DNA from: Candidatus Nitrohelix vancouverensis
GTDB lineage: Bacteria; Nitrospinota; Nitrospinia; Nitrospinales; VA-1
Direction of reading: 5' to 3'
DNA length: 64,000 bases
Assembly (NCBI GenBank): GCA_015698305.1
Contig: CP048620.1
Span: forward strand, 646,557-710,556
Of the stretch, positions 54,641 to 63,453 are shown one piece after another (positions within the stretch are counted from its first letter, which is position 1; the number at the start of each line of letters is the position of its first letter). The notes under the pieces were generated by a model. The model ran no database searches and had not been told where the DNA came from. It worked only from the letters and a program-made list of their open reading frames with translations. The position numbers and the translations under genes are program-made.

Positions 54641-54713
54641 TCCTTAATTCTCCTCTGCCTAACGTTAGTGTGATTTGGAGCTGAACCCATAAAATTTTAT
54701 TTACCCTTAGAAA

Positions 54714-54729
54714 AGCAATAACTATTCCA
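54714..54729 (-). promoter_or_regulatory. Candidate sigma-54 promoter for the pilin gene
   Basis: On the minus strand TGGAAT-AGTTA-TTGCT: the invariant GG and GC are exactly spaced as in TGGCAC-N5-TTGCW, with two mismatches in the first half. Pilin genes are often sigma-54 dependent. The start codon is about 60 bp downstream of the predicted start point. Confidence 0.45.
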
Positions 54730-54886
54730 GAAGATGAATTTATTTTAATTTACAACATAAATGGCTATTTTTCAATTACATTTATAATTAACATCATAAG
54801 TAACAATAATCCAAATTATAACAAATTGACAAAAAACGTCAGTCAAAAAATGACAATATTTGGCATATTTAACAGTTTCATAGACC

Positions 54887-55570
54887 ATGAATGACTCGCC
54901 CAAGCGCCCTGTCGGCATTCTCGGCGGTAGCTTCGACCCGATCCACAACGGTCATCTGAGTCTGGCACGTGCGGCCATGATTGAACTCGACCTCGCTGAG
55001 ACGCTGTTCATTCCCGCGTGGGTATCGCCGCACAAGACCCATACCGACGTGTCTCCCGCCGAAGATCGGCTCGCCATGTTGCGACTCGCCCTGCAAGGAC
55101 AAGCCAACTGCTCCATCTGCGAGATTGAACTTCAGCGCGAAGGCGTATCCTACAGCTTCGACACGCTGGCGGAACTAAGTTCCCAATTTCCTCAAAACGC
55201 CTGGCGGCTGATACTTGGCGCCGACGCCTTCATGGAATTTCATACCTGGAAAGACAGCGAGCGTTTCATGGAGCGCTGCGATCTGGCAATCGCCCCCCGC
55301 CCGGGCTTTGACTGGGGCGAGGCAGACCGCCTCTTGCAACAACCCTATATGAAAATCTGCGGGCCTCTGGAACCCGAACGCGATGCACAAAATGCGGGAC
55401 GTTTTATAAACACCCGCACCGGGAGGCGAATCGCATTTTTGAACGGACCCGTCGTCGATCTTTCCTCATCCGAAATACGGAAACGTATCGGCTCGCGCCA
55501 ATCCGTTAAAAATATGTTGCCCGAGGCAGTCGAACAATATATTATTCACGAATGTTTATACACAGAATGA
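54887..55570 (+). CDS. nadD: Nicotinate-nucleotide adenylyltransferase
   Basis: Adenylylates nicotinate mononucleotide in NAD synthesis. The 227-residue protein has GILGGSFDPIHNGHLSLA with the nucleotidyltransferase His motif, WVSPHKTH, LILGADAFMEFHTWKD and the C-terminal VVDLSSSEIRKRI motif. It begins the nadD-rsfS-dksA-like run. A TTGACA box at 54826-54831 lies upstream without a convincing -10 partner. Confidence 0.95.
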   Translation: MNDSPKRPVGILGGSFDPIHNGHLSLARAAMIELDLAETLFIPAWVSPHKTHTDVSPAEDRLAMLRLALQGQANCSICEIELQREGVSYSFDTLAELSSQFPQNAWRLILGADAFMEFHTWKDSERFMERCDLAIAPRPGFDWGEADRLLQQPYMKICGPLEPERDAQNAGRFINTRTGRRIAFLNGPVVDLSSSEIRKRIGSRQSVKNMLPEAVEQYIIHECLYTE

Positions 55571-55587
55571 CCTCGGCCTGAGGCGGA

Positions 55588-55944
55588 ATGACAGACACCT
55601 TAACCGAGTTGCAATCAATAGCTATTTCTGCCGCGGCAGATAAAAAGGCCTTCGACATCATCCTGCTCGATCTGCGGGGACGGTCCGACCTGACAGACGC
55701 ATTCCTGATCTGTAGCGGCGCCTCTAAAGTTCAAGTCCAGGCGATCGCTGACTCCATACTCGAAAAGACACGCCTTGCTAAGTACAAGACCATTGCCCAG
55801 GAAGGTTTCACCGCCGGCAACTGGGTCATTCTGGATTTTATGGATATCATTGTCCACGTCTTTCAACAGGACTCCCGGGAGTTTTACGACCTGGAGCGAT
55901 TGTGGGGAGACGTCCCAGTCTATAAGGCGGCAGGGCAATCGTAA
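55588..55944 (+). CDS. rsfS: Ribosomal silencing factor RsfS
   Basis: 118 residues of the RsfS/Iojap family, which binds ribosomal protein L14 and blocks subunit joining when nutrients are low. Typical segments are DIILLDLRGRSDLTDAFLICSGAS, AQEGFTAGNWVILDFMDIIVHVF and REFYDLERLWGD. GAGGCGG precedes the ATG. The nadD-rsfS order is widely conserved. Confidence 0.95.
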   Translation: MTDTLTELQSIAISAAADKKAFDIILLDLRGRSDLTDAFLICSGASKVQVQAIADSILEKTRLAKYKTIAQEGFTAGNWVILDFMDIIVHVFQQDSREFYDLERLWGDVPVYKAAGQS

Positions 55945-55962
55945 TACGGAGTGAGTGTCTAG

Positions 55963-56340
55963 ATGAAACAGAAGGAATCGGAAAAGTACCTGTCCAAGCT
56001 CATGGAGATCCGCACGGGCATGGGCATCGACGCCGGAATCGGCTCAAACAAGGGTAAAAAATTTGAAAACGGGCCGACCCCCGATATAGCGGACGAAGCG
56101 GTCGAAACCTATGCCAAAGACATTCGCATGAATCTGGGCGAACAGGAATGGCAGAAATTCAAGCTCATCGAGGAAGCGATAGACAACATTAAAAACGGTT
56201 GCTATGGCCTGTGCGCGGAATGCGAAAATCCAATTCCACCGGCAAGACTCGAAATCATCCCCTTCGCAAAATTCTGCGTGAACTGCCTGAGCAAGATGGA
56301 AAACAACTCTGGTAGCGCGCGCACCGACACTCTCCAGTAA
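55963..56340 (+). CDS. DksA/TraR-like zinc-finger protein
   Basis: 125 residues with the C4 zinc finger C84-x2-C87-x17-C105-x2-C108 (CAEC...CVNC) in a DksA/TraR context (IKNGCYGLCAECENPIPPARLEIIPFAKFC). The helical region before it is shorter than in DksA, so it may reach the RNA-polymerase secondary channel like TraR or do something else. It follows rsfS after 18 bp with GGAG before the ATG. Confidence 0.85.
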   Translation: MKQKESEKYLSKLMEIRTGMGIDAGIGSNKGKKFENGPTPDIADEAVETYAKDIRMNLGEQEWQKFKLIEEAIDNIKNGCYGLCAECENPIPPARLEIIPFAKFCVNCLSKMENNSGSARTDTLQ

Positions 56341-56364
56341 ACCGACAACGCAACCTCTCGTCAG

Positions 56365-56392
56365 GCAAACAGGCGAACGCAGGCCTGTTTGC
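56365..56392 (+). terminator. Hairpin after the DksA-like gene
   Basis: Perfect ten-pair stem GCAAACAGGC/GCCTGTTTGC with an eight-base loop, 25 bp after the stop codon. No U-run follows, so its role as terminator is uncertain. Confidence 0.55.
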
Positions 56393-56478
56393 GCACAAGC
56401 GCCTGAACCCTCCCGACTTTATTTAACGGGACGAACGCGTCTTCCTCAGCCCGCATCAGCGCTCCAGATTAAATAAAA

Positions 56479-56508
56479 TTGAAATAAGGGCCCCAAAAGC
56501 GGTATAAA
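56479..56508 (+). promoter_or_regulatory. Candidate promoter for the LapA-LapB-like gene
   Basis: TTGAAA, 18-bp spacer, TATAAA, with the predicted start about 35 bp before the GTG start codon. Confidence 0.55.
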
Positions 56509-56551
56509 GTAGGTTTCGAATTTAATATTTAAACCCTCGCGGGGATCTATC

Positions 56552-57988
56552 GTGTCTTTAAAAATTATCGTCATCGTCAGCTTACTGGTCATCCTTTCTG
56601 TTTACGTCGCGTTTTTAAACCCACAAAGCATAGAAATCAGCCTCACGCAAAGCCAGGTCTTTCATATTCCAACCGCTATATTTTTCTTTATATCGGTTCT
56701 GGTCGGCGTCGTCGCATCGGTCATCACCTACTTCACCGCCAGCGTGAAGGATGTGTTCAGCGACCTGTGCGAAGCCATGGATCGCAAGCGCAAGGAAAGA
56801 GAGCGTCTGCGCTGGGAGATTCTTCTTGAGAAAGGCGCCAACGCTCTGTTAGCGGGCAACAACGATAAGGCCCTCAAGTTTTACGGCAAGATCATTCGCG
56901 ACAACCATATGCATGTCCCCGCCTTGATCCAGATGGGAAGCGTGTATCGCAAGCAGAGGAATCTCGACAGAGCGATTCAGTTGCACCAAAGCGCGCACGA
57001 ATACGCGCCCAAAAATTTGCAGGCCCTGTTCGAGCTGGCGGATGATTACGGCGCCGCCGACATGTCCGCGCAACAATTGCAGACCCTCGAAAAAATCCGC
57101 AATCAGGACGGCAAGATCATTCTGGCGCACACGAAAAAACGCGACGCCTATATCAAAGTAGAAAACTGGCGCGGCGCTGTCGATGCGCAAAATCGCGTCG
57201 TCAACCTGACCGACAAGCGCGAAGACAAAGAAAAAGAGAAAAAATATCTGGCCCGCCTGCTGTTCAACAAAGCCTGCGAGCATATTGAGAAAGGCCAGAG
57301 CGACACGGCGATTTCCGAATTCAAAAACGCCCTGAAAGCCGACCCGGACTGCCTGCCCGCGCACGTCAAACTGGGCGACCTCTACGCCAACACCGGGCGC
57401 GAAAGCCTGGCGATGAAAACCTGGAAACACGGTTTCGAACGCACCGGTTCCGCCGCCTGCCTCATGCGCTGGCAACAGACCATGCTCGAACACAAGCAGG
57501 ACAAGGAAGTGATCAAAACCTACGAAACGGCTCTCAAGAATTCTCAGCCTGGAGAAAAAGAAAATCTGGCGGCCCTGCTCGCCTCGCGCTACCTCGAAAG
57601 CGGTGAACCTGCAAAAGCCATCGAGTGCCTGCGCAATTACGGCACGGAAGATTCCGTCAAGCACGCGCTGTTGCTGTCCAACGCCTTGACCGAACAGGAA
57701 GAGACAGAAGCGGCGCAAACCACCTTGGACGTTCTGATCCAGCGTCTGCGACGCGAAACCATTGATTATATCTGCGGGGATTGCGGTTCGGTAACGGAAC
57801 GATGGCGAGCCTACTGCGAGGAATGCGGGAGCTGGAACAGCCTGACTTGCCGCTTCCAACTCGCCGAGGTCGCCACACAGATCGCGGACAACGCGCCCAT
57901 CGCGACGCCTGAAGCGCCCGAGACGCCTGAAGAAAATACTGATGAGGCGGAAGCTAAAAAAGAATCGGAAACTCCGGTCGCGGGCTAA
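56552..57988 (+). CDS. LapA-LapB-type fusion: membrane anchor, TPRs and rubredoxin-like metal site
   Basis: 478 residues. Residues 1-85 resemble LapA (DUF1049): two membrane helices and the AFLNPQSIEISL segment between them. Residues 95-390 are TPR repeats, and Cys408, Cys411, Cys422 and Cys425 (YICGDCGS...YCEECGSW) form the rubredoxin-like site at the end of LapB/YciM. In Escherichia coli LapA and LapB are separate neighbouring proteins that control lipopolysaccharide synthesis by directing LpxC to FtsH. Here one chain combines both. A Glu/Pro-rich tail of about 45 residues follows the metal site. The start is GTG. Confidence 0.82.
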   Translation: MSLKIIVIVSLLVILSVYVAFLNPQSIEISLTQSQVFHIPTAIFFFISVLVGVVASVITYFTASVKDVFSDLCEAMDRKRKERERLRWEILLEKGANALLAGNNDKALKFYGKIIRDNHMHVPALIQMGSVYRKQRNLDRAIQLHQSAHEYAPKNLQALFELADDYGAADMSAQQLQTLEKIRNQDGKIILAHTKKRDAYIKVENWRGAVDAQNRVVNLTDKREDKEKEKKYLARLLFNKACEHIEKGQSDTAISEFKNALKADPDCLPAHVKLGDLYANTGRESLAMKTWKHGFERTGSAACLMRWQQTMLEHKQDKEVIKTYETALKNSQPGEKENLAALLASRYLESGEPAKAIECLRNYGTEDSVKHALLLSNALTEQEETEAAQTTLDVLIQRLRRETIDYICGDCGSVTERWRAYCEECGSWNSLTCRFQLAEVATQIADNAPIATPEAPETPEENTDEAEAKKESETPVAG

Positions 57989-57991
57989 GAC

Positions 57992-58525
57992 TTACCGGCG
58001 AATCAATTGATGGTCGAGGATTTTGCTGTCCTTGACGAAAAACTTGGCCGAAACCAGGGTGTCGCCTTTCAGGAAAAAATAGATTCCCTTTCCCGGGTAT
58101 TGCGCGATTTTGTTTGAGAACATATCGGGCACGCCGTAAACCTCGATCAGACGGTCGATTTTATCGCCCAACTTCAAGCCCTTGTCGAACTGACCTTTGA
58201 ACGAAGGAAGCAGTTCCAGCTCCTCCAGCGTTCCCTTGTCGTTCAAATTATGAATGATGACGCCCTCGCCTTCATAATGAACCGAAACGCTGTCCAACTC
58301 CGGCCCCATTCCACGTTGCACCTTCAATTTTTTCGGGATTCCCAGCAAGTCGATCGCTTGCGACAAAGGCATTCCCACCTTGATATTTTTGCCAACGATC
58401 AGCCCCTCTTCTTCCTTGGGTTTCTGCGGCGCCTGCGCGGGAACAGGTTCCGGGGCAGGCTCTTGCGCATAGGCAGGAGCGCCGATCAGACATGCAAGGA
58501 TCGGAATCAAAAATAATTTCGCCAA
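57992..58525 (-). CDS. Secreted protein with two BamE/SmpA-like segments, function unknown
   Basis: 177 residues. The chosen start is TTG at 58525: AGGAGG lies seven bases before it and it gives a clean signal peptide (MAKLFLIPILACLIGAPAYA). The frame is open much further upstream, but that part lacks protein character. A Pro/Glu-rich linker is followed by two related segments, VGMPLSQAIDLLGIPKKL and KLGDKIDRLIEVYGVPDMF, with the G-x(3-4)-V/I-x2-LLGxP pattern seen in BamE-like and related periplasmic domains. The role is unknown. It is convergent with the LapA-LapB-like gene, with three bases between them. Confidence 0.72.
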   Translation of the reverse strand: MAKLFLIPILACLIGAPAYAQEPAPEPVPAQAPQKPKEEEGLIVGKNIKVGMPLSQAIDLLGIPKKLKVQRGMGPELDSVSVHYEGEGVIIHNLNDKGTLEELELLPSFKGQFDKGLKLGDKIDRLIEVYGVPDMFSNKIAQYPGKGIYFFLKGDTLVSAKFFVKDSKILDHQLIRR

Positions 58526-58637
58526 AGGTCGTCCTCCTCTATTTACGCCGTTGTCCTGAACCATGCAAACGTCCGCAGAACGCAGACGACAACGGAGATT
58601 TGACTGCAAAGGCCGATTACCGGGCCGGTTGTACCAT

Positions 58638-59984
58638 TCAAAAAAAATCCATATCAGACGGCAGATTCTTGCGCCGGTCTTTTTTCTTTCTCGCTTTGTC
58701 TCTTTCGAATTTTCGGCGTTGAATCGGATCGTCGCGCAGGGGCTTTTTATGTTCGTCGTCATCGCCGTCCACCGACCAGATATCAGGCAATACATCCCTG
58801 CCGGACGCTTTGCGCGTGGTCGGCGTCTGAACGTATTTTTTTTCTTCCTGATAATTTTTGGAAGTCGCGCCGGACTCCAGCTCGTACAATTCCTTCAAGC
58901 CGTTGGCGTTGCCTTTGCGCGCCAGCGCCTTGCCCCGGGATTTGATTTCGCGCGCGTTGACCAAGCCTGTGCGCCACTCCTGCGGGATCGCTTCCTCGCC
59001 GTACCAGGCGCCAGCCCAGGCGCCCAGCAGACTGCCGATTTTTTCCGTCTCGCGACCCATGTTCAAGCCCTGAGTCATCACCGAAGAAAAACCATGAACG
59101 CGCGACAACAATATCAGCGCCAGCGGAATCAGGGTCAAAGGATGGCCCTGGTTGGGGTGACGAATTTCGACCCCGGCAAATTCCGATGCGTTCTTGCTGA
59201 TCCATGCAAACAGTTCCGCCTCCGGTTCGTCGAAGCGTTCCAGCAGTCCTTCCAGCGTGACCGTAAATCCTTTAAATAGTTTTTCGTTCGTCTCCGCCGC
59301 CGCTTCGGGAAACAAGTCTTTGAAAGTCGCGTTCACCTCCGCGCAAAAAGCGATCATCGCCTTTAAAATTTCCGCGACGCGCTCCGGCGTTTCATCCTCA
59401 GAAGGCGCTTCCAGATCGAGCAATTGCAAGGTCGCAAAACCCGTCAACGCCGCGCCCGTCGCTTCCCACAAATGTCGGCTCATCATCAAACTCGTTTCCA
59501 GCCAGAGTCGAAGCAGAGTGGCGGAAGTCTTTTGATAATATAAAGCGGCGGGAATCGCCATCGTGGAGAAACTCAGCGTCGCTGATTTCAGTTCGCAATC
59601 CAGAAGTTCGTCACGGTTGACAAGGGACTCCAGCGCGCGCACGCACACCCCCTCTGGCGAACGGTACATGCCGAACCGCCCTTCCGGTCCGCCCGAAGAC
59701 AATTCCCGGAGCCGTTCGGCCACCGCTTCAATGCCCGCCTTCTTGTCTATCAGCAAAGCGTCGCAAACCGCCAGCGCCAGCTGGGTTTGCGCCCCATACA
59801 GTCCGCGCATGCGATAACGTTTGACGCCCTTGCCCAGGAAGGGACGGACATCCTTGAAGCCGTCCATCTGCTTGAACAATTGCTGAATCGTCTCCGGCTT
59901 CAGGCCGCGAGCCGGGGCCGCCAGAGCGTCGCCGATCGCTAGCCCAAGCAAACTCCCCATGATTTTATCATTCCTGCTGTCCAT
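58638..59984 (-). CDS. ADP-ribosylglycohydrolase-like protein without metal-ligand motifs
   Basis: 448 residues. The N-terminal GSLLGLAIGDALAAPARG and the later EKIGSLLGAWAGAWYGEEAIPQEW are hallmarks of the ADP-ribosylglycohydrolase (ARH/DraG) fold. But the TDDT Mg-ligand motif is replaced by GAQT (64-67), and the DTDT motif before the second hallmark by RETEK. Both metal sites thus look lost, so the protein may bind ADP-ribose or another ligand without cleaving it. The last 80 residues are a charged, Lys/Arg-rich tail absent from typical members. The ATG at 59984 was preferred to GTG at 60002 because GGAGG overlaps the latter. It follows the MBL hydrolase after 30 bp. Confidence 0.78.
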   Translation of the reverse strand: MDSRNDKIMGSLLGLAIGDALAAPARGLKPETIQQLFKQMDGFKDVRPFLGKGVKRYRMRGLYGAQTQLALAVCDALLIDKKAGIEAVAERLRELSSGGPEGRFGMYRSPEGVCVRALESLVNRDELLDCELKSATLSFSTMAIPAALYYQKTSATLLRLWLETSLMMSRHLWEATGAALTGFATLQLLDLEAPSEDETPERVAEILKAMIAFCAEVNATFKDLFPEAAAETNEKLFKGFTVTLEGLLERFDEPEAELFAWISKNASEFAGVEIRHPNQGHPLTLIPLALILLSRVHGFSSVMTQGLNMGRETEKIGSLLGAWAGAWYGEEAIPQEWRTGLVNAREIKSRGKALARKGNANGLKELYELESGATSKNYQEEKKYVQTPTTRKASGRDVLPDIWSVDGDDDEHKKPLRDDPIQRRKFERDKARKKKDRRKNLPSDMDFF

Positions 59985-60014
59985 AACGACACACACCTCC
60001 ACCGAATTGTTTTC

Positions 60015-60782
60015 TTAGACTTCCATCAGCGGCGTGGGCTGGTCCTGGCGCGCGAGTATCATCGGCGTCGCATGGGATCCCAGAGCCTGCCGAGCCGTCA
60101 TCTGGGCAATTTCCGGACAATTGTTTGTTTCGCTCAAATGCATCAAAACCGTCATTTTCAATTGCGAATGCACGACCTGTGATATCAACTCGCCACAGAC
60201 TTCATTCGACAAATGACCTTCCTCACTTCTGATCCTTCGTTTCAAAGGCCAGGAATACGGACCCGCCATCAACATCTCCACATCATGATTGGCCTCGACC
60301 AGCAGAACATCGGAATGCCTCAGGGCGCCTACCGTGGTCGGGGTGAGCTTGCCCATGTCCGTCGCGTGGCCGATCTTCTTGCCGTCGCAATGCACGGTGA
60401 AGGCGACAGTTTCCCGCGCGTCGTGAGGCGTTTCATAAGGCTCGATGATCAAGTCGCCAACCGTCAAGGGTTCGCCAGCGCGAAAGCCGCGCCATTCCGG
60501 GAGCTTGCCCGCTTTTTTCTCGATGCCGCGAAGCGTGCCCTGGGTGGAATACACCGTCGCGCCCGAACTGCGGGCGATCGGCCCGACGCCGCGCACATGG
60601 TCGGAATGCTCGTGCGTTAGAAAAATAGCGTCCAAGGACGCCGCCTCCCGACCCAGGATCGCGAGACGCGATTCCATATCGCGCAGGCTGATTCCCGCGT
60701 CCAGTAAAATACGCGCGGAACCGGATTCGATGTAAACCGAATTGCCTTTGCTCCCGCTGGATAAAACGGAATATTTAAAAAT
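60015..60782 (-). CDS. MBL-fold metallohydrolase (YycJ/WalJ type), no standard start codon
   Basis: Metallo-beta-lactamase-fold hydrolase. The first ATG (60677) gives MESRLAILGREA and still contains the metal motif THEHSDHVRG (HxHxDH). However, the in-frame codons before it read KYSVLSSGSKGNSVYIESGSARILLDAGISLRD, which is the conserved N-terminal strand pair of the YycJ family. Going upstream, no ATG, GTG or TTG exists before the stop codon, which lies within the overlap with the globin region. An ATT at 60782 gives a 255-residue protein beginning FKYSVLSSGSKGNS, the family length, and is the preferred start. Family members are nucleases or double-strand-break repair proteins in some bacteria; the role here is unknown. 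Confidence 0.75.
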   Translation of the reverse strand: MFKYSVLSSGSKGNSVYIESGSARILLDAGISLRDMESRLAILGREAASLDAIFLTHEHSDHVRGVGPIARSSGATVYSTQGTLRGIEKKAGKLPEWRGFRAGEPLTVGDLIIEPYETPHDARETVAFTVHCDGKKIGHATDMGKLTPTTVGALRHSDVLLVEANHDVEMLMAGPYSWPLKRRIRSEEGHLSNEVCGELISQVVHSQLKMTVLMHLSETNNCPEIAQMTARQALGSHATPMILARQDQPTPLMEV

Positions 60783-60806
60783 AGGATGACTCGAATGAAA
60801 GGGTTA

Positions 60807-61235
60807 TCAACCAGAAGGTTTTGGAAAGTCCAGAATCTCGTCGGTAAAAAAACGTTTCACGCATTCGTGCGCGCCGGATTTTACCAGAGAATGTTTGAAT
60901 GCATAATCAATTTTTAACCACTGCTCCGCCAGCTCCTGGGGGATATCGCACTCTTTCAGGCTATCCTGCAAAAGGCAATTGCGCACTTCAAATAATTCGG
61001 CGCTGATGTTCATGTGCTGGTGCGCCGGTTTGGGAAAGCGACCCGAATAGACGCGACCGCCGCCCATGTTAGAGATCATGAAATCCGTTTGCTGGTTCTC
61101 GATGGTCTTTTGATCCACTCCCTTGAAGTAAGGGGCCAGCCAGGGATGCTCGTAAATCTTGTCGTAAAAAACTTTGTGAACTTTTTCAAAGGTTGGGCGA
61201 CCGCCCAGTCTGTCAAACAAAGAACCTTCCGACAT
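60807..61235 (-). CDS. Truncated (2/2) haemoglobin
   Basis: 142 residues of the bacterial truncated-globin family: LFDRLGGRPTFEKVHKVFYDKIYEHPWLAPYF, then QTDFMISNMGGGRVYSGR, and the proximal-His region KPAHQHMNISAELFEV. Such globins bind oxygen or nitric oxide, and some detoxify NO. NO handling would suit a nitrite oxidiser, but this is inference. AAGGGGA precedes the ATG. It is 10 bp after the PilZ gene, so both are likely cotranscribed. Confidence 0.88.
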   Translation of the reverse strand: MSEGSLFDRLGGRPTFEKVHKVFYDKIYEHPWLAPYFKGVDQKTIENQQTDFMISNMGGGRVYSGRFPKPAHQHMNISAELFEVRNCLLQDSLKECDIPQELAEQWLKIDYAFKHSLVKSGAHECVKRFFTDEILDFPKPSG

Positions 61236-61245
61236 GCATTCCCCT

Positions 61246-61578
61246 TCAGTGAAGATCCATCGTCCCGCTATGCAACAACGACAAAATATCCATCAAATAC
61301 TGATCCGGCGGATCAATGAACTGGACGGCGATGAGAAAGTCTTCCTCCCGCTCCATGCAACGCAAGGCCTTCGCCTCCAGCTCCGCCTCTCCGATTTCAG
61401 CCGTCCCGGAAAAAGCCACGCGCAGTTTCTGTCCCTCAACGACGGGGAAGGCAGAGAGAAAGGAGCCTCCCTCCACGGTCAAGTCGACGAGACGAGCTTT
61501 TTCTTTTTTGCCGACGCACTCCAAAGAAATCGTCAGCGGCAAGGATACGCGAGAAAACTTTCGATTATTCTCAGCCAT
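61246..61578 (-). CDS. PilZ domain protein
   Basis: 110-residue single-domain PilZ protein. RKFSRV near the N-terminus matches the RxxxR part and DLTVEGGSF the (D/N)xSxxG part of the c-di-GMP-binding motif, with Thr replacing Ser. Binding of c-di-GMP is thus plausible. The ATG at 61578 has GGGAA upstream; an in-frame GTG just before it (61581) is an alternative. It precedes the globin gene by 10 bp. Confidence 0.82.
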   Translation of the reverse strand: MAENNRKFSRVSLPLTISLECVGKKEKARLVDLTVEGGSFLSAFPVVEGQKLRVAFSGTAEIGEAELEAKALRCMEREEDFLIAVQFIDPPDQYLMDILSLLHSGTMDLH

Positions 61579-61719
61579 CACAACATTCCCTACAGAGTCC
61601 GTAAAAAGACCAGCGACCCATTATACCCCTAAATATATATAGTCCAACCGCATTCGTTTCAACACAAATAAAGCGTCGCGAAGCTTTCATTGCCTGATTT
61701 CACGCCGCGCCCGCCGCCC

Positions 61720-63201
61720 TCAATCCATCTGGGCTTTTTGCAGTTTGCCGCTGTAATCCACATAGACCGATTTCCACTCGGTGAAAATTTCCATCGCCGC
61801 CGTTCCCGCCTCGCGGTGCCCGTTGCCCGTGCCCTTGGTGCCGCCGAAAGGCAACTGAATTTCCGCGCCAATGGTGGACGAATTGATATAGGTGATGCCG
61901 GTGTCCAGCGTTTCGATGGCGCGGAAGGCGCGGTTGACGTCCTGCGTGTAAATCGCGGAGGACAAACCAAATTTCGAATCGTTCACAATGGAAACCGCGT
62001 CGTCCAGGCTTCTGCAGGCGATGACGCCCACCACCGGGCCGAAAATTTCCTCCTGCGCGATGCGCATTTTGCGCGACACATCGGAGAAAACCGTGGGCTG
62101 AAAAAAGAATCCGTTCTTGCAGTTCTTGCCGGTCGCGAACTCGCCGCCGGTCATCAAGCGAGCGCCTTCGTCCCGCCCGATCTTGCAATAAGACATCACC
62201 TTCTCCCGCTGATCGGCGTTGACCAGAGGGCCGACGTCGACGGAGGCGTCCAGACCGTCTCCCAGCTTGAGGGCTTTGGTCCGCTTCAGCAGTTTGGTCG
62301 TGAAGGCCTTGAGAATTTTTTTATGCACGATGACCCGACTGCAGGCCGTGCAACGTTGCCCCGTCGTGCCGAAGGCGCCCCAGACCACGCCTTCTACGGC
62401 GGCGTCGATATTGGCGTCGTCCATGACGATGATGGCGTTTTTTCCGCCCATCTCCAGCGAGAAGGGCTTCATGAGACGCGCGCAATTTGCGGCGACGACG
62501 CTTCCCGTATCCGTCGAACCGGTGAAGGAAACGAGGTTGACTTCGGGATGGCTCATGAGCGGCTCGCCGGTTTCTGAACCGGAACCGGTCACATAATTCA
62601 GAACGCCCGCAGGCAGTCCCGCTTTCTCGAATAATTTGACGAAGGTGAGCGCCGACAGCGGCGTGTCGCTCGCAGGCTTGATGACGACGGTGTTCCCGGC
62701 GACCAGCGCGGGCAATAATTTCCAGGAAGGAATGGCGATGGGAAAATTCCAGGGCGTGATCGCCGCGACGGTTCCCACCGGCATGCGAACGGACATACAA
62801 AATTTATTGGGCAACTCCGAAGGCACCGTTTCGCCCGCCATGCGCCGTCCCTCGCCTGCGGCATAGTAAGCCATGTCGATGGCTTCCTGCACGTCGCCGC
62901 GCGTTTCTTTCAGGACCTTGCCCATCTCGCGCGTCATGTCCACGGCGATGGCTTCCTTGTTTTTCACCAACAGCTCGGCGACGCGGAACAAGATTTCGCC
63001 GCGTTTCGGGGCGGGCGTTTCGCGCCACATCTTGCGCGCCGAAGCCGCCGCTGAAACCGCTTCTTTAACGTCTTCTGCAGCGCTCTTCTGAAAACGCCCC
63101 ACGCATTCCTTGTGATTCGCCGGATTGATGTTTTCAAACACGTCGCGGGTTGAAGCCGGTTTCCATACGCCGTTGATATAATTCTTGTAAAGCGGAGCCA
63201 T
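61720..63201 (-). CDS. Aldehyde dehydrogenase (semialdehyde dehydrogenase type)
   Basis: 493-residue NAD(P)-dependent aldehyde dehydrogenase. Key features are PWNFP (150-154), [19 protein letters not shown], the general base Glu250 in LEMGGKN and catalytic Cys284 in GQRCTACSR. Overall it resembles succinate-semialdehyde and 2,5-dioxovalerate dehydrogenases. The exact aldehyde cannot be told from motifs. AAGGAGG lies five bases before the ATG. It stands apart from the PilZ gene by about 140 bp. The 252 bp upstream (63202-63453) hold no gene. Confidence 0.9.
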   Translation of the reverse strand: MAPLYKNYINGVWKPASTRDVFENINPANHKECVGRFQKSAAEDVKEAVSAAASARKMWRETPAPKRGEILFRVAELLVKNKEAIAVDMTREMGKVLKETRGDVQEAIDMAYYAAGEGRRMAGETVPSELPNKFCMSVRMPVGTVAAITPWNFPIAIPSWKLLPALVAGNTVVIKPASDTPLSALTFVKLFEKAGLPAGVLNYVTGSGSETGEPLMSHPEVNLVSFTGSTDTGSVVAANCARLMKPFSLEMGGKNAIIVMDDANIDAAVEGVVWGAFGTTGQRCTACSRVIVHKKILKAFTTKLLKRTKALKLGDGLDASVDVGPLVNADQREKVMSYCKIGRDEGARLMTGGEFATGKNCKNGFFFQPTVFSDVSRKMRIAQEEIFGPVVGVIACRSLDDAVSIVNDSKFGLSSAIYTQDVNRAFRAIETLDTGITYINSSTIGAEIQLPFGGTKGTGNGHREAGTAAMEIFTEWKSVYVDYSGKLQKAQMD

Positions 63202-63453
63202 GCCAACCTCCTTCCAGAATGAAACGATTATCGCTGAATGCGCTATGCACTCAGGCCCCTCACTTCAGCGCGTTCAACGCTCACTACCAATATAATGACT
63301 GAGTGGGCTAAAGCGCCAGTCCAATTGCATCTATCTTTCATGCGCTGGAGTCATCAATTTATCGCCCTCTCAATAGAGAGGGCCTCAGCCCTGAAAGGAT
63401 TTTTTAAAAATTATTTTTTGAAAGAGCCTGGTAAAGAATCTTTCAGGGGAGGT

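Noticed and set aside
57992-58795. 267-residue version of the secreted protein
   Set aside because: The upstream 90 codons look random, while the TTG at 58525 has a perfect AGGAGG site and begins a clean signal peptide.
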